Source of the DNA: an uncultured Verrucomicrobia subdivision 3 bacterium
GTDB taxonomy: Bacteria > Verrucomicrobiota > Verrucomicrobiia > Limisphaerales > UBA11358
Direction of reading: 5' to 3'
Length of the DNA stretch: 34,920 bases
Assembly (NCBI GenBank): GCA_903889895.1
Contig: CAISYZ010000225.1
Location: 1-34,920, forward strand
Positions 11,682 to 19,189 of this stretch are shown piece by piece. Every line of letters begins with the position of its first letter. Position 1 is the stretch's first letter. The position numbers and the translations under genes were made by a program. The notes below the pieces were generated by a model, which was not told the DNA's origin, did no database searches, and saw nothing but the letters and a program-made list of their open reading frames with translations.

Positions 11682-12079
11682 GCGACATCAAATTTGAATG
11701 CCCGAATTGCCACCGTCACATGACCGGCCCGGCAGAGTTGCAAAAAACTTTCGTGGACTGTCCCGAATGCCGCCAGAATTTCAAACCTTGTCCGCGTCCT
11801 GATCCCGCCGTCATCAGCCCGGACGCTGCCGCCAAATGGGAAAGGCATCTAGTTTCTGATCGCGTAGATAAAATCAGGCGCACTGCCAGTGTGTTTTCTG
11901 CCATCGGTGTGTTCTTTGTGGTCATCGGCTTTTTGTTCGGCATCGGTGCCATCCTCGCGAAATTCGCCGCCGAATCGGGAGCTGAAAATTTCACCTGGTT
12001 TATTTACTCGACGGGCATCGGCCTCGGCTTTTATGTCATCGGCCAGATTGTCCATATCCGTGCGAACACGGAAAAATAA
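11678..12079 (+). CDS. Zinc-ribbon, two-helix membrane protein (133 aa)
   Basis: An N-terminal zinc ribbon (C8-x2-C11 ... C28-x2-C31; FECPNCHRHM...VDCPECRQNF) is followed by a linker and two transmembrane helices (about 71-95, SVFSAIGVFFVVIGFLFGIGAILAK, and 106-127, TWFIYSTGIGLGFYVIGQIVHI). The cytoplasmic ribbon joined to a hairpin of membrane helices is a common architecture for small bacterial membrane proteins of unknown role. In a phage this position, expressed from the switch together with an RHH regulator, suggests an early or lysogenic (moron-type) function such as superinfection exclusion; that is inference. Confidence 0.65.
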   Translation: MSDIKFECPNCHRHMTGPAELQKTFVDCPECRQNFKPCPRPDPAVISPDAAAKWERHLVSDRVDKIRRTASVFSAIGVFFVVIGFLFGIGAILAKFAAESGAENFTWFIYSTGIGLGFYVIGQIVHIRANTEK

Positions 12080-12081
12080 TC

Positions 12082-12162
12082 ATGCCCGACTGGTTTATCA
12101 TCTTGGGGATTATTATCTGGGTGCCAATCGGCTGGCTGCTGTTCACGCCGCGCTGGAAATAA
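12082..12162 (+). CDS. Micro-ORF encoding a single membrane helix (26 aa)
   Basis: MPDWFIILGIIIWVPIGWLLFTPRWK starts two bases after the stop of the zinc-ribbon membrane protein. Nearly the whole peptide is one hydrophobic helix with aromatic ends, which is what a genuine membrane micro-protein looks like. It is followed about 80 bases later by an intrinsic terminator. Translation is plausible because of spacing and composition but cannot be shown from sequence alone. Confidence 0.45.
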   Translation: MPDWFIILGIIIWVPIGWLLFTPRWK

Positions 12163-12241
12163 TTGCCCGTGGCGGCTCGCCACAACCCCTTTCTAAAAAA
12201 ACTTGCCGTGGTCGGCCCGGTTGTGGTTAAGTAGTCCCAGA

Positions 12242-12271
12242 AGCGCGCGACCTTCCCGCCGCGCTTTTTTT
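12242..12271 (+). terminator. Rho-independent terminator of the short rightward operon
   Basis: A 6-bp GC-rich stem AGCGCG (12242-12247) pairs with CGCGCT (12260-12265), with a 12-nt loop, followed immediately by a run of seven T (12265-12271). Placed 80 bases after the last small gene of the RHH operon, it separates the switch operon from the late genes starting at 12617. Confidence 0.7.
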
Positions 12272-12616
12272 ATTTCCCCATTGGTTGCGGTTCCCGGAAC
12301 CTCACGCTTTCCGCCCGACTCTGGCATTGTCGTGCCTGTGAACAGCGCGACATCCTCACAACTTCAAACTCTCCCACGGCTGGGGCAATCCTCCGGTGAG
12401 CGGTCGCGCGCTTGCTTCACGTCCCGGTCGTGGGTTTTGATTTCGCGTTCCGTGGCCGGCTTTATCGCCGGTGCGGCTCGCACCCGCCGCAAACTCCCGT
12501 CCGATCTCGCGTCTTTATACAGCGCGTTGTCACGGATGGGGAAGGTCGGTTCTTTGGGTTCCCCGGCCTCGGCGGTTTCTTTCTCGCAGTCAACCATCAA
12601 CCAAAAAATAAACATC
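12272..12616. other. Non-coding gap before the late genes
   Basis: About 345 bases with no convincing gene. The plus frame is open here but without a credible start; the lipoprotein starts at 12617. The minus frame at 12364-12597 could encode 77 residues but its ATG overlaps the leader of the lipoprotein gene. The last ~25 bases (CATCAACCAAAAAATAAAC) are an A/C-rich SD-less leader like those of other genes here. A late promoter and activator site would be expected in this gap; none is recognisable. Confidence 0.5.
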
Positions 12617-13138
12617 ATGAAAAAATTATTCACATCCATCGGCGTCGCGGCCTGTGTGCTGGCGACGGTCATCCTCGGCACCGGCTGCGCGAGCAATACC
12701 AACCTCAAGACGCCGCACGTTTACCAGGCGAGCGGCAAGGGCATCAAGCTCGGCGTCGTGCAAGACCCGGTGACAGGCCAATACAGTCTTGGCTACCAGT
12801 CCATCTTTGCCGGCGCGATGGTCGTGCCGATCAACGTCGCGGTCGGCACCAACGGCCAGGTCTCCGCCGTCGTGCCGGACGCGGTGATGAGTTACGAGAT
12901 CTGCGGCAAGCCGACTTTTTTCGGCAGCGGCGGTAGCACCGTCACCTTCGCGGTCGGGCCGCTCGCAGTCGGCACGCTGCTCGGTGGCCAGCATCCGCCG
13001 ATCAATTCGCCCTACTGGACGAACAGCTCGACGGGAGTTTCCACGCTGCCGATCAATGGCACAGTGACGCCGACTGTGACGAGCCTCGTCGGCACCAACA
13101 GCACGACCGCGCCGATTGTGATCCCGACGCTGAAGTAA
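12617..13138 (+). CDS. Putative exported lipoprotein (173 aa)
   Basis: Start MKKLFTSIGVAACVLATVILGTGCAS at 12617, chosen for the signal peptide: basic start, hydrophobic core 5-20, and a GTGC lipobox-like site ending at Cys24. The mature part is beta-rich with YQASGKGIKLGVVQDPVTGQYSLGYQSIFAGAMVVPINVAVG and a C-terminal Thr/Asn-rich stretch (TNSSTGVSTLPINGTVTPTVTSLVGTNSTTAP). Probably an outer-membrane or periplasmic lipoprotein. Its place just before the lysis-type genes suggests either an o-spanin-like or receptor-blocking role, but length and sequence match neither family clearly. The TN-rich composition resembles exported Verrucomicrobiota proteins. Confidence 0.65.
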   Translation: MKKLFTSIGVAACVLATVILGTGCASNTNLKTPHVYQASGKGIKLGVVQDPVTGQYSLGYQSIFAGAMVVPINVAVGTNGQVSAVVPDAVMSYEICGKPTFFGSGGSTVTFAVGPLAVGTLLGGQHPPINSPYWTNSSTGVSTLPINGTVTPTVTSLVGTNSTTAPIVIPTLK

Positions 13139-13182
13139 TTGCGCCGGAAATTTTTCACCAACATCAGCAACCCAATTTTTTA

Positions 13183-13797
13183 ATGTCCCCGGAACGCACC
13201 ATCTATCTGTTTGTGAACGGCATTGCCACCTGGCCGGGCAACTTCACGAACTGGAACAAGCGCGCCGTGACGTTCACGCATACGACCACGCCGCACAAGG
13301 CGGAGGCGTTCGAGTATTTCTGCACGCCGCTCACGCGACCCTTCCGCGAAGACGAGCGCGCAAAGCATTTCGCCCGCGCCATCCGCGAGTATTCCCGGCT
13401 CGGCTGGAAAATAATTTGCGTCGGACATAGTAACGGCGCGGCGGTGATCCTCGAAGGTCTGAAACGTGCCGAGTGGCCGCGCGTCGAAGCGATCCATCTG
13501 GTCTGCGGTGCGTGCGAAAGTGATTTTGAAAAGAACGGTTTGAACGACGCGCTCTTCGCCCGGTTCGTCGGCGAGGTGTTCGTTTACGGCGGCGAGCGCG
13601 ATTGGGCGCTGCGCCTGGCGCACACGATCACCGGCAAGCTGCTCGGTTATGGCACGCTCGGTTTGACCGGGCCGCAGCGCGTCCGCCACGAGGTTGAAAG
13701 CCGCGTCGGTGAATTGTGGTGGAAAACTTACGGCCATTCCACCTGCTGGGAACCAGCGCACTTCAAATTGACCATGTCGCTTTTTTTGAACCGATGA
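13183..13797 (+). CDS. Alpha/beta-hydrolase in the lysis position (204 aa)
   Basis: Nucleophile elbow G-H-S-N-G (VGHSNGAA, Ser83) after a hydrophobic strand (WKIICV), preceded by an oxyanion-type strand (IYLFVNGIATWPGNF). Candidate catalytic acid D140 (VYGGERDWAL) and His185 (YGHSTC) are in the correct order. Family activities are esterase, lipase and related hydrolases. In Mu-like phages this position, just before the TM/coiled-coil gene and terminase, normally holds the lysozyme. No peptidoglycan hydrolase is recognisable in the window, so this enzyme may help release, like the LysB esterases of mycobacteriophages, or act on the host surface. The stop overlaps the next ATG (ATGA). Confidence 0.72.
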   Translation: MSPERTIYLFVNGIATWPGNFTNWNKRAVTFTHTTTPHKAEAFEYFCTPLTRPFREDERAKHFARAIREYSRLGWKIICVGHSNGAAVILEGLKRAEWPRVEAIHLVCGACESDFEKNGLNDALFARFVGEVFVYGGERDWALRLAHTITGKLLGYGTLGLTGPQRVRHEVESRVGELWWKTYGHSTCWEPAHFKLTMSLFLNR

Positions 13798-14060
13798 TTG
13801 ATCCCACTACCATCACCAACACGGTCAGCCAGGCGGCGTCGGATGTCGCCGCCGTGAAGTCGTCGCTCTCGCCGTATCTCCCGGCGCTCGCCGTCGCGGC
13901 GGCGTGGGCCGGTCGCGAAATCCGCAACGTGAATCTCTATCTCGAAAACATCGCAAGCAAAATCATCGCGCACGGCGGGGTCTGGCAGATCGTGAAAAAA
14001 CTCTGGAACAATCCCGGCGTGCCGCCGGTAGCCACCATCAAAGGAAAGGACGTTGAATAA
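13794..14060 (+). CDS. Small protein with one hydrophobic segment (88 aa), possible lysis accessory
   Basis: Start MIDPTTITNTVSQAASDVAAVKSS at 13794, in an ATGA overlap with the hydrolase gene; the longer frame upstream lies within the hydrolase. One moderately hydrophobic helix (YLPALAVAAAWAG, 28-41) is flanked by polar helices and a C-terminal basic/amphipathic segment (IASKIIAHGGVWQIVKKLWNN). It could be a holin- or membrane-associated accessory given its neighbours, but the segment is short for a classical holin. Function not established. Confidence 0.55.
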   Translation: MIDPTTITNTVSQAASDVAAVKSSLSPYLPALAVAAAWAGREIRNVNLYLENIASKIIAHGGVWQIVKKLWNNPGVPPVATIKGKDVE

Positions 14061-14062
14061 TT

Positions 14063-14461
14063 ATGATACTCGCCGAAACCCTCGCCACCAACATCAACTG
14101 GACGCTGATCGCCACCATCGTCATGGCGCTGGCCACGGCGGGGATGTGGTATGACGCCAAGAAATGCCGCGTCACCCAGATTGAGCAGCCGCTGAACGTC
14201 ACCGGCACGCCGCTCGGCAATGCCGAAATCCAGCGCGACCTCAAGGCCATGAATCACCGGATCGTTTCGCTGGAAGCCTGGCGCGGGCAGTTACTGAACA
14301 AGCTGGACGCGGACAAATCTGAAGTCATTGAAGCCGGCGAGGAGCGCGCCCGGCGCATCTACACCCACGTCGAGGATGTGCGGAAAGAAATTGATAACAA
14401 GATCACCCGGCTGCCGAACGAGCTGGTGGCCTTGCTGAAAAACACCGGAGCCATCGATTGA
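14063..14461 (+). CDS. Membrane-anchored coiled-coil protein (132 aa), Mu gp25/DUF2730- or i-spanin-like
   Basis: N-terminal transmembrane helix (NWTLIATIVMALATAGMWYDA, 12-32) followed by a long coiled coil (IQRDLKAMNHRIVSLEAWRGQLLNKLDADKSEVIEAGEERARRIYTHVEDVRKEIDNKI, about 55-115). This layout matches both Mu gp25-like DUF2730 proteins, which sit just upstream of the terminase genes in Mu-like phages, and inner-membrane spanins (Rz). Position favours the DUF2730 type. No overlapping Rz1-like lipoprotein frame was noticed, which slightly disfavours the spanin reading. Confidence 0.62.
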   Translation: MILAETLATNINWTLIATIVMALATAGMWYDAKKCRVTQIEQPLNVTGTPLGNAEIQRDLKAMNHRIVSLEAWRGQLLNKLDADKSEVIEAGEERARRIYTHVEDVRKEIDNKITRLPNELVALLKNTGAID

Positions 14462-14464
14462 TTT

Positions 14465-14725
14465 ATGATTGAGCAGGACATCAAAAAATTTGTGCTGCGC
14501 CGTTTGATTCAGAAGAACGGCGAGCCGGAGCCGGCTGGCATCATCAAGCTCGGCATCCGCAGCGCGTTCAACGCCGCCTTCACCGAGGGCGAACTGGACA
14601 GCTACCTGCAACAGTTGGCGGATGACAACTTCGTCACCATCGGTCGCGACGATTTCGGCGCGAGCATGATTGACCTTACCGCCAAGGGCCGGAACACCGC
14701 CGCCCGGCTGATCAAACTTGCGTGA
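14465..14725 (+). CDS. Small winged-helix-like protein upstream of terminase (86 aa)
   Basis: MIEQDIKKFVLRRLIQKNGEPEPAGIIKLGIRSAF...FTEGELDSYLQQLADDNFVTIGRDDFGASMIDLTAKGRNTAARL has the helix-helix-helix-strand-wing order of a winged helix: a LxLAxxxFV motif, then a strand-turn-strand and a final helix. Mu-like phages keep a small helical gene (gp26 type) between the DUF2730 gene and the small terminase gene, and this fits that slot. It starts 3 bases after the previous stop and abuts the next gene directly. Confidence 0.55.
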   Translation: MIEQDIKKFVLRRLIQKNGEPEPAGIIKLGIRSAFNAAFTEGELDSYLQQLADDNFVTIGRDDFGASMIDLTAKGRNTAARLIKLA

Positions 14726-15406
14726 ATGAAAACCTCGCCAACAAAATCAGCGGCGTGGGAGGAAGACAGCTTCTGGCGCGAAGTGGTCGCCGTGCTGACC
14801 GGCGGCAAGAAACTGCGCGGCGAACATTATTTGCAAAATTTGTCCGGCGAGGAATTGGAGCAGTTGCGCTCGGCGCTGTCTGCGCCTGGCACGCTGTCGG
14901 ATCAGCAGAAACTTTGCCCGGCGCGGCGCGGGGGCAAGACGGACGGCGAGCTGCCGCCGGCCTCGCTGCTCTCGCCGATCTCCCAGGCGGTGCGCGAGGT
15001 GACGACGCTGCGCGCGCTGCAACGCCAGGACATCATCAGTGCGGCGACGAAGGATCGTTGCGGCCAGTTGGGGATAGATCCGCAACTGACGAACGCGGTC
15101 GTGCGCGTGGTGGCCGAGGAAGCGTTGCGCCAACAGGCGGAGAATCAGGTCGGCAATTTTGCGATCTCGGCGGCGAATGTTTTGCTGCTGGCGGAAGGCT
15201 CGCGCACGAAAGCGAAACAGGAGGAAGTAAAAATCCAACTGCGCAAATCCAAGCTGACGCAGGACGACCGGAAAATTGTGCTGATGGAAAAGAAGGCGGC
15301 CGCCTACGACCGGGCGCAGGCCGCGCTGGCGGCGGCGAAAACACAAAAAGGTGGAATCACACCTGAAACCCTGACTCAAATCGAACGCGAATTGAAGCTG
15401 CTGTGA
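14726..15406 (+). CDS. Terminase small subunit, Mu gp27/DUF3486-like
   Basis: 226 aa, all-helical with long charged helices: AALRALQRQDIISAATKDRCGQLGIDPQLTNAVVRVVAEEALRQQ, then RKSKLTQDDRKIVLMEKKAAAYDRAQAALAAAK and the end GGITPETLTQIERELKLL. The C-terminal 60 residues follow the pattern of DUF3486 small terminases (a KIxxxEKKxAxYDxAxxxL helix ending in a Leu-rich tail). The protein would recognise phage DNA for packaging; in Mu this is followed by the large subunit, as here. A GTGA overlap couples it to the large subunit gene. Confidence 0.68.
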   Translation: MKTSPTKSAAWEEDSFWREVVAVLTGGKKLRGEHYLQNLSGEELEQLRSALSAPGTLSDQQKLCPARRGGKTDGELPPASLLSPISQAVREVTTLRALQRQDIISAATKDRCGQLGIDPQLTNAVVRVVAEEALRQQAENQVGNFAISAANVLLLAEGSRTKAKQEEVKIQLRKSKLTQDDRKIVLMEKKAAAYDRAQAALAAAKTQKGGITPETLTQIERELKLL

Positions 15407-16725
15407 AAAAATCCGAGCAAAAATTCTTCCTGCCGTATCAAGCCGACTGGATCAACGACCAGTCGCCGCTGAAAATTTGCGAAAAAGGTAGGCAGATCGG
15501 GTTGAGCTACGCCGAAGCCTACCGTTGCGTGCGCGCGGTCTCCACTTCCAAGACCAAACTCGACTGCTGGGTTGTGTCGCGTGACGATATTCAGGCGCGC
15601 CAGTTTCTTTTTGCGTGCAAACGGTGGGCGGCGGCGTTGAATTTGGCCGCCGAGGACATTTCCGGCGAGGAGATTTTGCAAAATGAACGCAGTGTCACCA
15701 TGCACATATTGCGTTTCGCGAGTGGTTACTCCATTTACGCCCTATCTTCTAACCCCGACGCTATTGTCGGTAAATCTGGCCATGTGATTCTTGACGAATT
15801 CGCGCTCCATAAAGATCAGCGCCAGCTTTATGCGCTCGCCAAGCCGGTGACGCAATGGGGTGGAACGCTAACAATCATTTCAACTCATCGCGGCACCGGC
15901 ACGATTTTTAATAATTTGATCGAAGACGTTAAAAATCGCGGGAACCCGATGGGGTGGAAGCTGCACACAATCCCAATTCAACTGGCCGTCGAGCAAGGGT
16001 TGGTTGAAAAAATCAACTTGGCGTCTGGTAAAAATGAAACGCGCGAGGAGTGGCTCGCGCGAATGCGGCGTGAGTGCATCGACGAGGAGCAATGGTTGCA
16101 GGAATACTGCTGCATCCCGGCGGATGAATCTTCGGCCTTCATCAGCTATGAGATGATCACCGGCTGCGAGGACGATTCCGCACCGAAGGATTTTGCTTAT
16201 CTCGAAACCTGCACCGGCCAGATTTACCTGGGCTTCGACGTGGCCCGGACAAACGACCTGTCGGTGATTGATGTGGAGGAAAAGGTCGGCGACGTGTTTT
16301 GGGAACGCTGCCGGCTGGAAATGCGCGGCAAGAGTTTCGCCGAGCAGGAATTTGAGCTGGGCCGCTTCATGCGGCTTCCGCAAATCCGCCGCTGCTGCAT
16401 TGATGCGACCGGGCTGGGAATGCAGCTCGCCGAAAATGCCGTCCGTAAATACGGCTCGCGCGTCGAGGCTGTCCGGTTTAGCGCGCCGGTGAAAGAGGAG
16501 CTGGCCTTCCCGCTCCGCGCCGCGCACGAAGACCGCACGCTTCGATACCGCAGGGATGAAAAACTTCGCGCCGACTTGCGCGGAATTAAAAAAGAAACCA
16601 CGGCCAGCGGCAATATCCGTTTCGCCGGGGAAGCCGCCGACTCCCATTGCGACCGTTTCTGGGCCAAGGCGCTGGCGCTCCATGCTGGCAAGAAACTCGG
16701 CGGCATCATCGCCGTCGTGGGATAA
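15403..16725 (+). CDS. Terminase large subunit (packaging ATPase/nuclease), Mu gp28-like
   Basis: 440 aa from a GTG start in a GTGA overlap. ATPase motifs: a Walker A-like CEKGRQIGLSY (26-36, the Arg-for-Lys variant usual in terminases), Walker B VILDEF (128-133, D131/E132) and a coupling motif STHRG (160-164). Nuclease motifs (RNase H-like): D279 in GFDVAR, D334 in CIDATG, and D413/D417 in DSHCDRFWAKAL. The protein pumps DNA into the prohead and cuts it; Mu-type phages package headful from integrated copies, taking host DNA with both ends. All expected motifs are present, so it looks active. Confidence 0.9.
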   Translation: MKKSEQKFFLPYQADWINDQSPLKICEKGRQIGLSYAEAYRCVRAVSTSKTKLDCWVVSRDDIQARQFLFACKRWAAALNLAAEDISGEEILQNERSVTMHILRFASGYSIYALSSNPDAIVGKSGHVILDEFALHKDQRQLYALAKPVTQWGGTLTIISTHRGTGTIFNNLIEDVKNRGNPMGWKLHTIPIQLAVEQGLVEKINLASGKNETREEWLARMRRECIDEEQWLQEYCCIPADESSAFISYEMITGCEDDSAPKDFAYLETCTGQIYLGFDVARTNDLSVIDVEEKVGDVFWERCRLEMRGKSFAEQEFELGRFMRLPQIRRCCIDATGLGMQLAENAVRKYGSRVEAVRFSAPVKEELAFPLRAAHEDRTLRYRRDEKLRADLRGIKKETTASGNIRFAGEAADSHCDRFWAKALALHAGKKLGGIIAVVG

Positions 16726-16730
16726 ATGAT

Positions 16731-16877
16731 ATGACTACCCTCCAAACCTACTTTTCCGGCCTTCAGGATGCCCGCAGGGCGGTTTCCGCCTCTCTCCGTA
16801 GCCATCGGGGCTTCCGGGCGCGGATTTGCCAATCTAGCCCCGTTAATGCCCCGTTAAAAAATGGGGGTGGCCAATGA
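16731..16877 (+). CDS. Small ORF between terminase and portal (48 aa)
   Basis: MTTLQTYFSGLQDARRAVSASLRSHRGFRARICQSSPVNAPLKNGGGQ. It starts 5 bases after the terminase stop and ends in an ATGA overlap with the portal start, the spacing of a real coupled gene. Basic, with no membrane segment. Its last third is coded by the tandem CCCCGTTAA repeat described separately, so the peptide may just bridge a regulatory site. Unknown function. Confidence 0.4.
   Translation: MTTLQTYFSGLQDARRAVSASLRSHRGFRARICQSSPVNAPLKNGGGQ
16838..16857 (-). repeat. Internal copy of the TTTAACGG end motif near the genome centre
   Basis: Two CCCCGTTAA units lie in tandem with an 11-bp period (16838-16846 and 16849-16857). 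Read on the minus strand this is TTTAACGGGGCATTAACGGG, which matches the left-end unit TTTAACGGCCCATTAGCGCC (292-311) at about 15 of 20 positions. The copy lies at 48% of the window length. A hairpin (CCCC...GGGG) can also form with the following GGGGG. Role unknown. Confidence 0.5.
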
Positions 16878-19189
16878 AGTTTGCCCTCACCATCGGCGGC
16901 AAGGAGTTTTCCTTCGGCGCGAAGTCGCTTTCCCCCTCCAGCCAGGCATTCCTGAACGGAACGGATATTGACGATGCCGGGCGCGGCGCGGTGATGTATA
17001 CGCCCTACGCGCAGTCGGCGTGGGTTTATTGCGCGGTATCTATATTGGCGCAGTCGGTCGCGCAAATCCCGTTCCGCATTTCGCGCGTGAGTGGCGGCAA
17101 GGCCAAGAAGGTTCGGTCGCTGCGCGGCTCATCCGATCCGGCCCATCGTAACCTCTGCCGGCGTGCGCTCGGCGAGGACATTCTCGATTCCGGCGACGTG
17201 GTGGATTTGTTCGCGCGCCCGCATCCGAGCATGGATGCCCAGATGTTTTTTGAAATGCTGGTGACGTGGCTCTGCCTGCGCGGGGAATTCTTCGTGCTGC
17301 CGCTGGACCTCGCCGATGAGCCGGTGGATTTGTCCGACCGGCAGCCGCGCATCAAACGGCTGCTGACGCTCAACCCGGAAATGTTCTGGCACGTCGTGCA
17401 GGGCTTTGACCTCGTGGCGTGGCGTTACACCGGCAGCCCGTTGATGTCGCCGCTGCCTTCGATTTACCTCAACCCGTCCGAGGTCATCCAGTCCAAGCTG
17501 CCGAATCCATATTTATATTGGCGCGGCCTTTCGCCGCTGACGGTGGCGCTCACGCCCGCGCAGACGGATTTTGCCGGGGAACAATTTCAAAAAGGTTTGT
17601 GGCTGAACAATGCCGACACCGGCGTGATCGTCACCACGGATCAGATTTTGCAGGACGACCAGCGCCGCGCGATTGAATCCGCCCTGCGCGAGCGCAAGCG
17701 CAAGGCCGGCACGCCGGACCGTCCGTTGTTTCTGTTCGGCGGCGCGAAGATTGAGAAGCCGACACTCTCCATGATGGACATGCAATTTCTGGAGACGCGG
17801 AAATTTCTGCGTCAGGAAATCTTCGCCATCCTGAAGGTGCCGGAAACTTTGGCCGGCTTCACCGCCGATCTGAACGACGGCGGCGCGGGTGGCTCGCTCG
17901 ATGCCCAGAAGGCGAGCTTCATCGAATCCACCATCAGCAGCCTTTGCGGGCGCATTGAAGTTGCGTTTGCCGACGTGGTGGCGAGCTTCGATCCCAATTT
18001 CGTCGGCTGGTTCGACATTGATTCGCTCCCCATCATGCAGGCTACTCGCCGGGCGCGCTGGGACACCGGCACCAAAATGTTTGCGATGGGTGTGCCCGTC
18101 GCCGACATCAACACCAATCTCGACCTCGGTCTGCCGGAACAGCCGTGGTATAAAAACGGCTACCTGCCGTTCAATTTGCAGAACGCGGGCGAACCGCCAG
18201 AGCCGCTACCGAGCGAAGGTGGCCCGTCCGGCACAGACCCGGAGCCTGACGCCGATCCCGATGACGCGGCCAAGTCCAATCCGTTTACGCGGCTGGGGAA
18301 ACTGCTCGCGAATATCAAGGCCAACGAGCCGGCGGTGCGGGAACCTTCCGTGGAAGTGGTCAACCTTTGGAAGAAGCACGTCACGGCGCGCAAGGCGCAG
18401 GTGAACCTGTTCAAAAGCAAGACCAGCAAGGTGCTGATGAAATTCCGCGCCACCGCCTTGGCGAAGCTTGACGAGGTTCATCTGCAAAAGTCTTTGCAGA
18501 CGGCCACCACGAAAGGACTCGTGGATATTATATTCTCCCACCTGGCGTTTGGCCAATCGCTTACGGATGAGCTGGCCGCGCCGCAACGGTCGCTGTTGCA
18601 ATCCGCCGGCAAGGAATTGCTATCCGAAGTGGGTTATGCGGACCCGTGGGAATATCCGCCCGCTGGCGTGAAGGAATTTCTCGCGAAGCGCAAGATCAGC
18701 ATCCTCGGCACCGGCGAGACGGTGCGCAACCAGATCAACACAACTTTGACGGAAGGCATTGAAGCCGGCGAAACGCATCTGGAACTGGCGTCGCGCGTCA
18801 AGGCCGTTTTCAACACGATGACGGATAGCGAGGCGAAGCGCGTGGCGATGACGGAAGTGAACATCGCTTACGAGACTGCGCGCGACCAGGCTTCGCGCGA
18901 TGCCGGCATTGAATACAAGGCGTGGCTTTCCAGTCACGGCCCGCACGTCCGCGAAGCCCACGCCGCCGCCGAGGAAGATTACATCGACAACCCGATCCTG
19001 ATTGACGAGGCGTTCGAGGTGGGCGGCGAGCAGCTCATGTTTCCCGGCGACGATTCACTCGGCGCTTCCCTGGACAATATCATCAATTGCCAGTGCATCC
19101 GGCTGGCCGCGCAGAAAACCGGCGAGGACGAAAAATCCATCACCTTCAAAATCTTTGGTGTCGGCGAAACCAAATTCCTGAAAAAATGA
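16874..19189 (+). CDS. HK97-type portal protein fused to a MuF-type head morphogenesis domain
   Basis: 771 aa. Residues about 35-430 show the HK97-family portal pattern (YAQSAWVYCAVSILAQSVAQIPFRI, later LSPLTVALTPAQTDFAGEQFQKGLWLNN, then FLETRKFLRQEIFAILKVPETLAG). After an acidic Pro-rich linker (PPEPLPSEGGPSGTDPEPDADPDD, 437-462) comes a helical region and a minor head/MuF-like domain (about 600-755: RVAMTEVNIAYETARDQASRDAGIEYKAWLSSHGPHVREAHAAAEEDYI...INCQCIR). The two are usually separate genes (Mu gp29/gp30; SPP1 gp6/gp7). The portal is the dodecameric DNA gate; MuF proteins are injected or help assembly. The stop overlaps the protease ATG by ATGA. Confidence 0.85.
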   Translation: MKFALTIGGKEFSFGAKSLSPSSQAFLNGTDIDDAGRGAVMYTPYAQSAWVYCAVSILAQSVAQIPFRISRVSGGKAKKVRSLRGSSDPAHRNLCRRALGEDILDSGDVVDLFARPHPSMDAQMFFEMLVTWLCLRGEFFVLPLDLADEPVDLSDRQPRIKRLLTLNPEMFWHVVQGFDLVAWRYTGSPLMSPLPSIYLNPSEVIQSKLPNPYLYWRGLSPLTVALTPAQTDFAGEQFQKGLWLNNADTGVIVTTDQILQDDQRRAIESALRERKRKAGTPDRPLFLFGGAKIEKPTLSMMDMQFLETRKFLRQEIFAILKVPETLAGFTADLNDGGAGGSLDAQKASFIESTISSLCGRIEVAFADVVASFDPNFVGWFDIDSLPIMQATRRARWDTGTKMFAMGVPVADINTNLDLGLPEQPWYKNGYLPFNLQNAGEPPEPLPSEGGPSGTDPEPDADPDDAAKSNPFTRLGKLLANIKANEPAVREPSVEVVNLWKKHVTARKAQVNLFKSKTSKVLMKFRATALAKLDEVHLQKSLQTATTKGLVDIIFSHLAFGQSLTDELAAPQRSLLQSAGKELLSEVGYADPWEYPPAGVKEFLAKRKISILGTGETVRNQINTTLTEGIEAGETHLELASRVKAVFNTMTDSEAKRVAMTEVNIAYETARDQASRDAGIEYKAWLSSHGPHVREAHAAAEEDYIDNPILIDEAFEVGGEQLMFPGDDSLGASLDNIINCQCIRLAAQKTGEDEKSITFKIFGVGETKFLKK

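Noticed and set aside
12364-12597. Minus-strand ORF (77 aa, MVDCEKETAEAGEPKEP...) in the gap before the lipoprotein gene
   Set aside because: Composition is plausible, but its ATG lies inside the plus-strand leader of the lipoprotein gene, it would be the only minus gene in the right block, and no leader or terminator of its own is visible.
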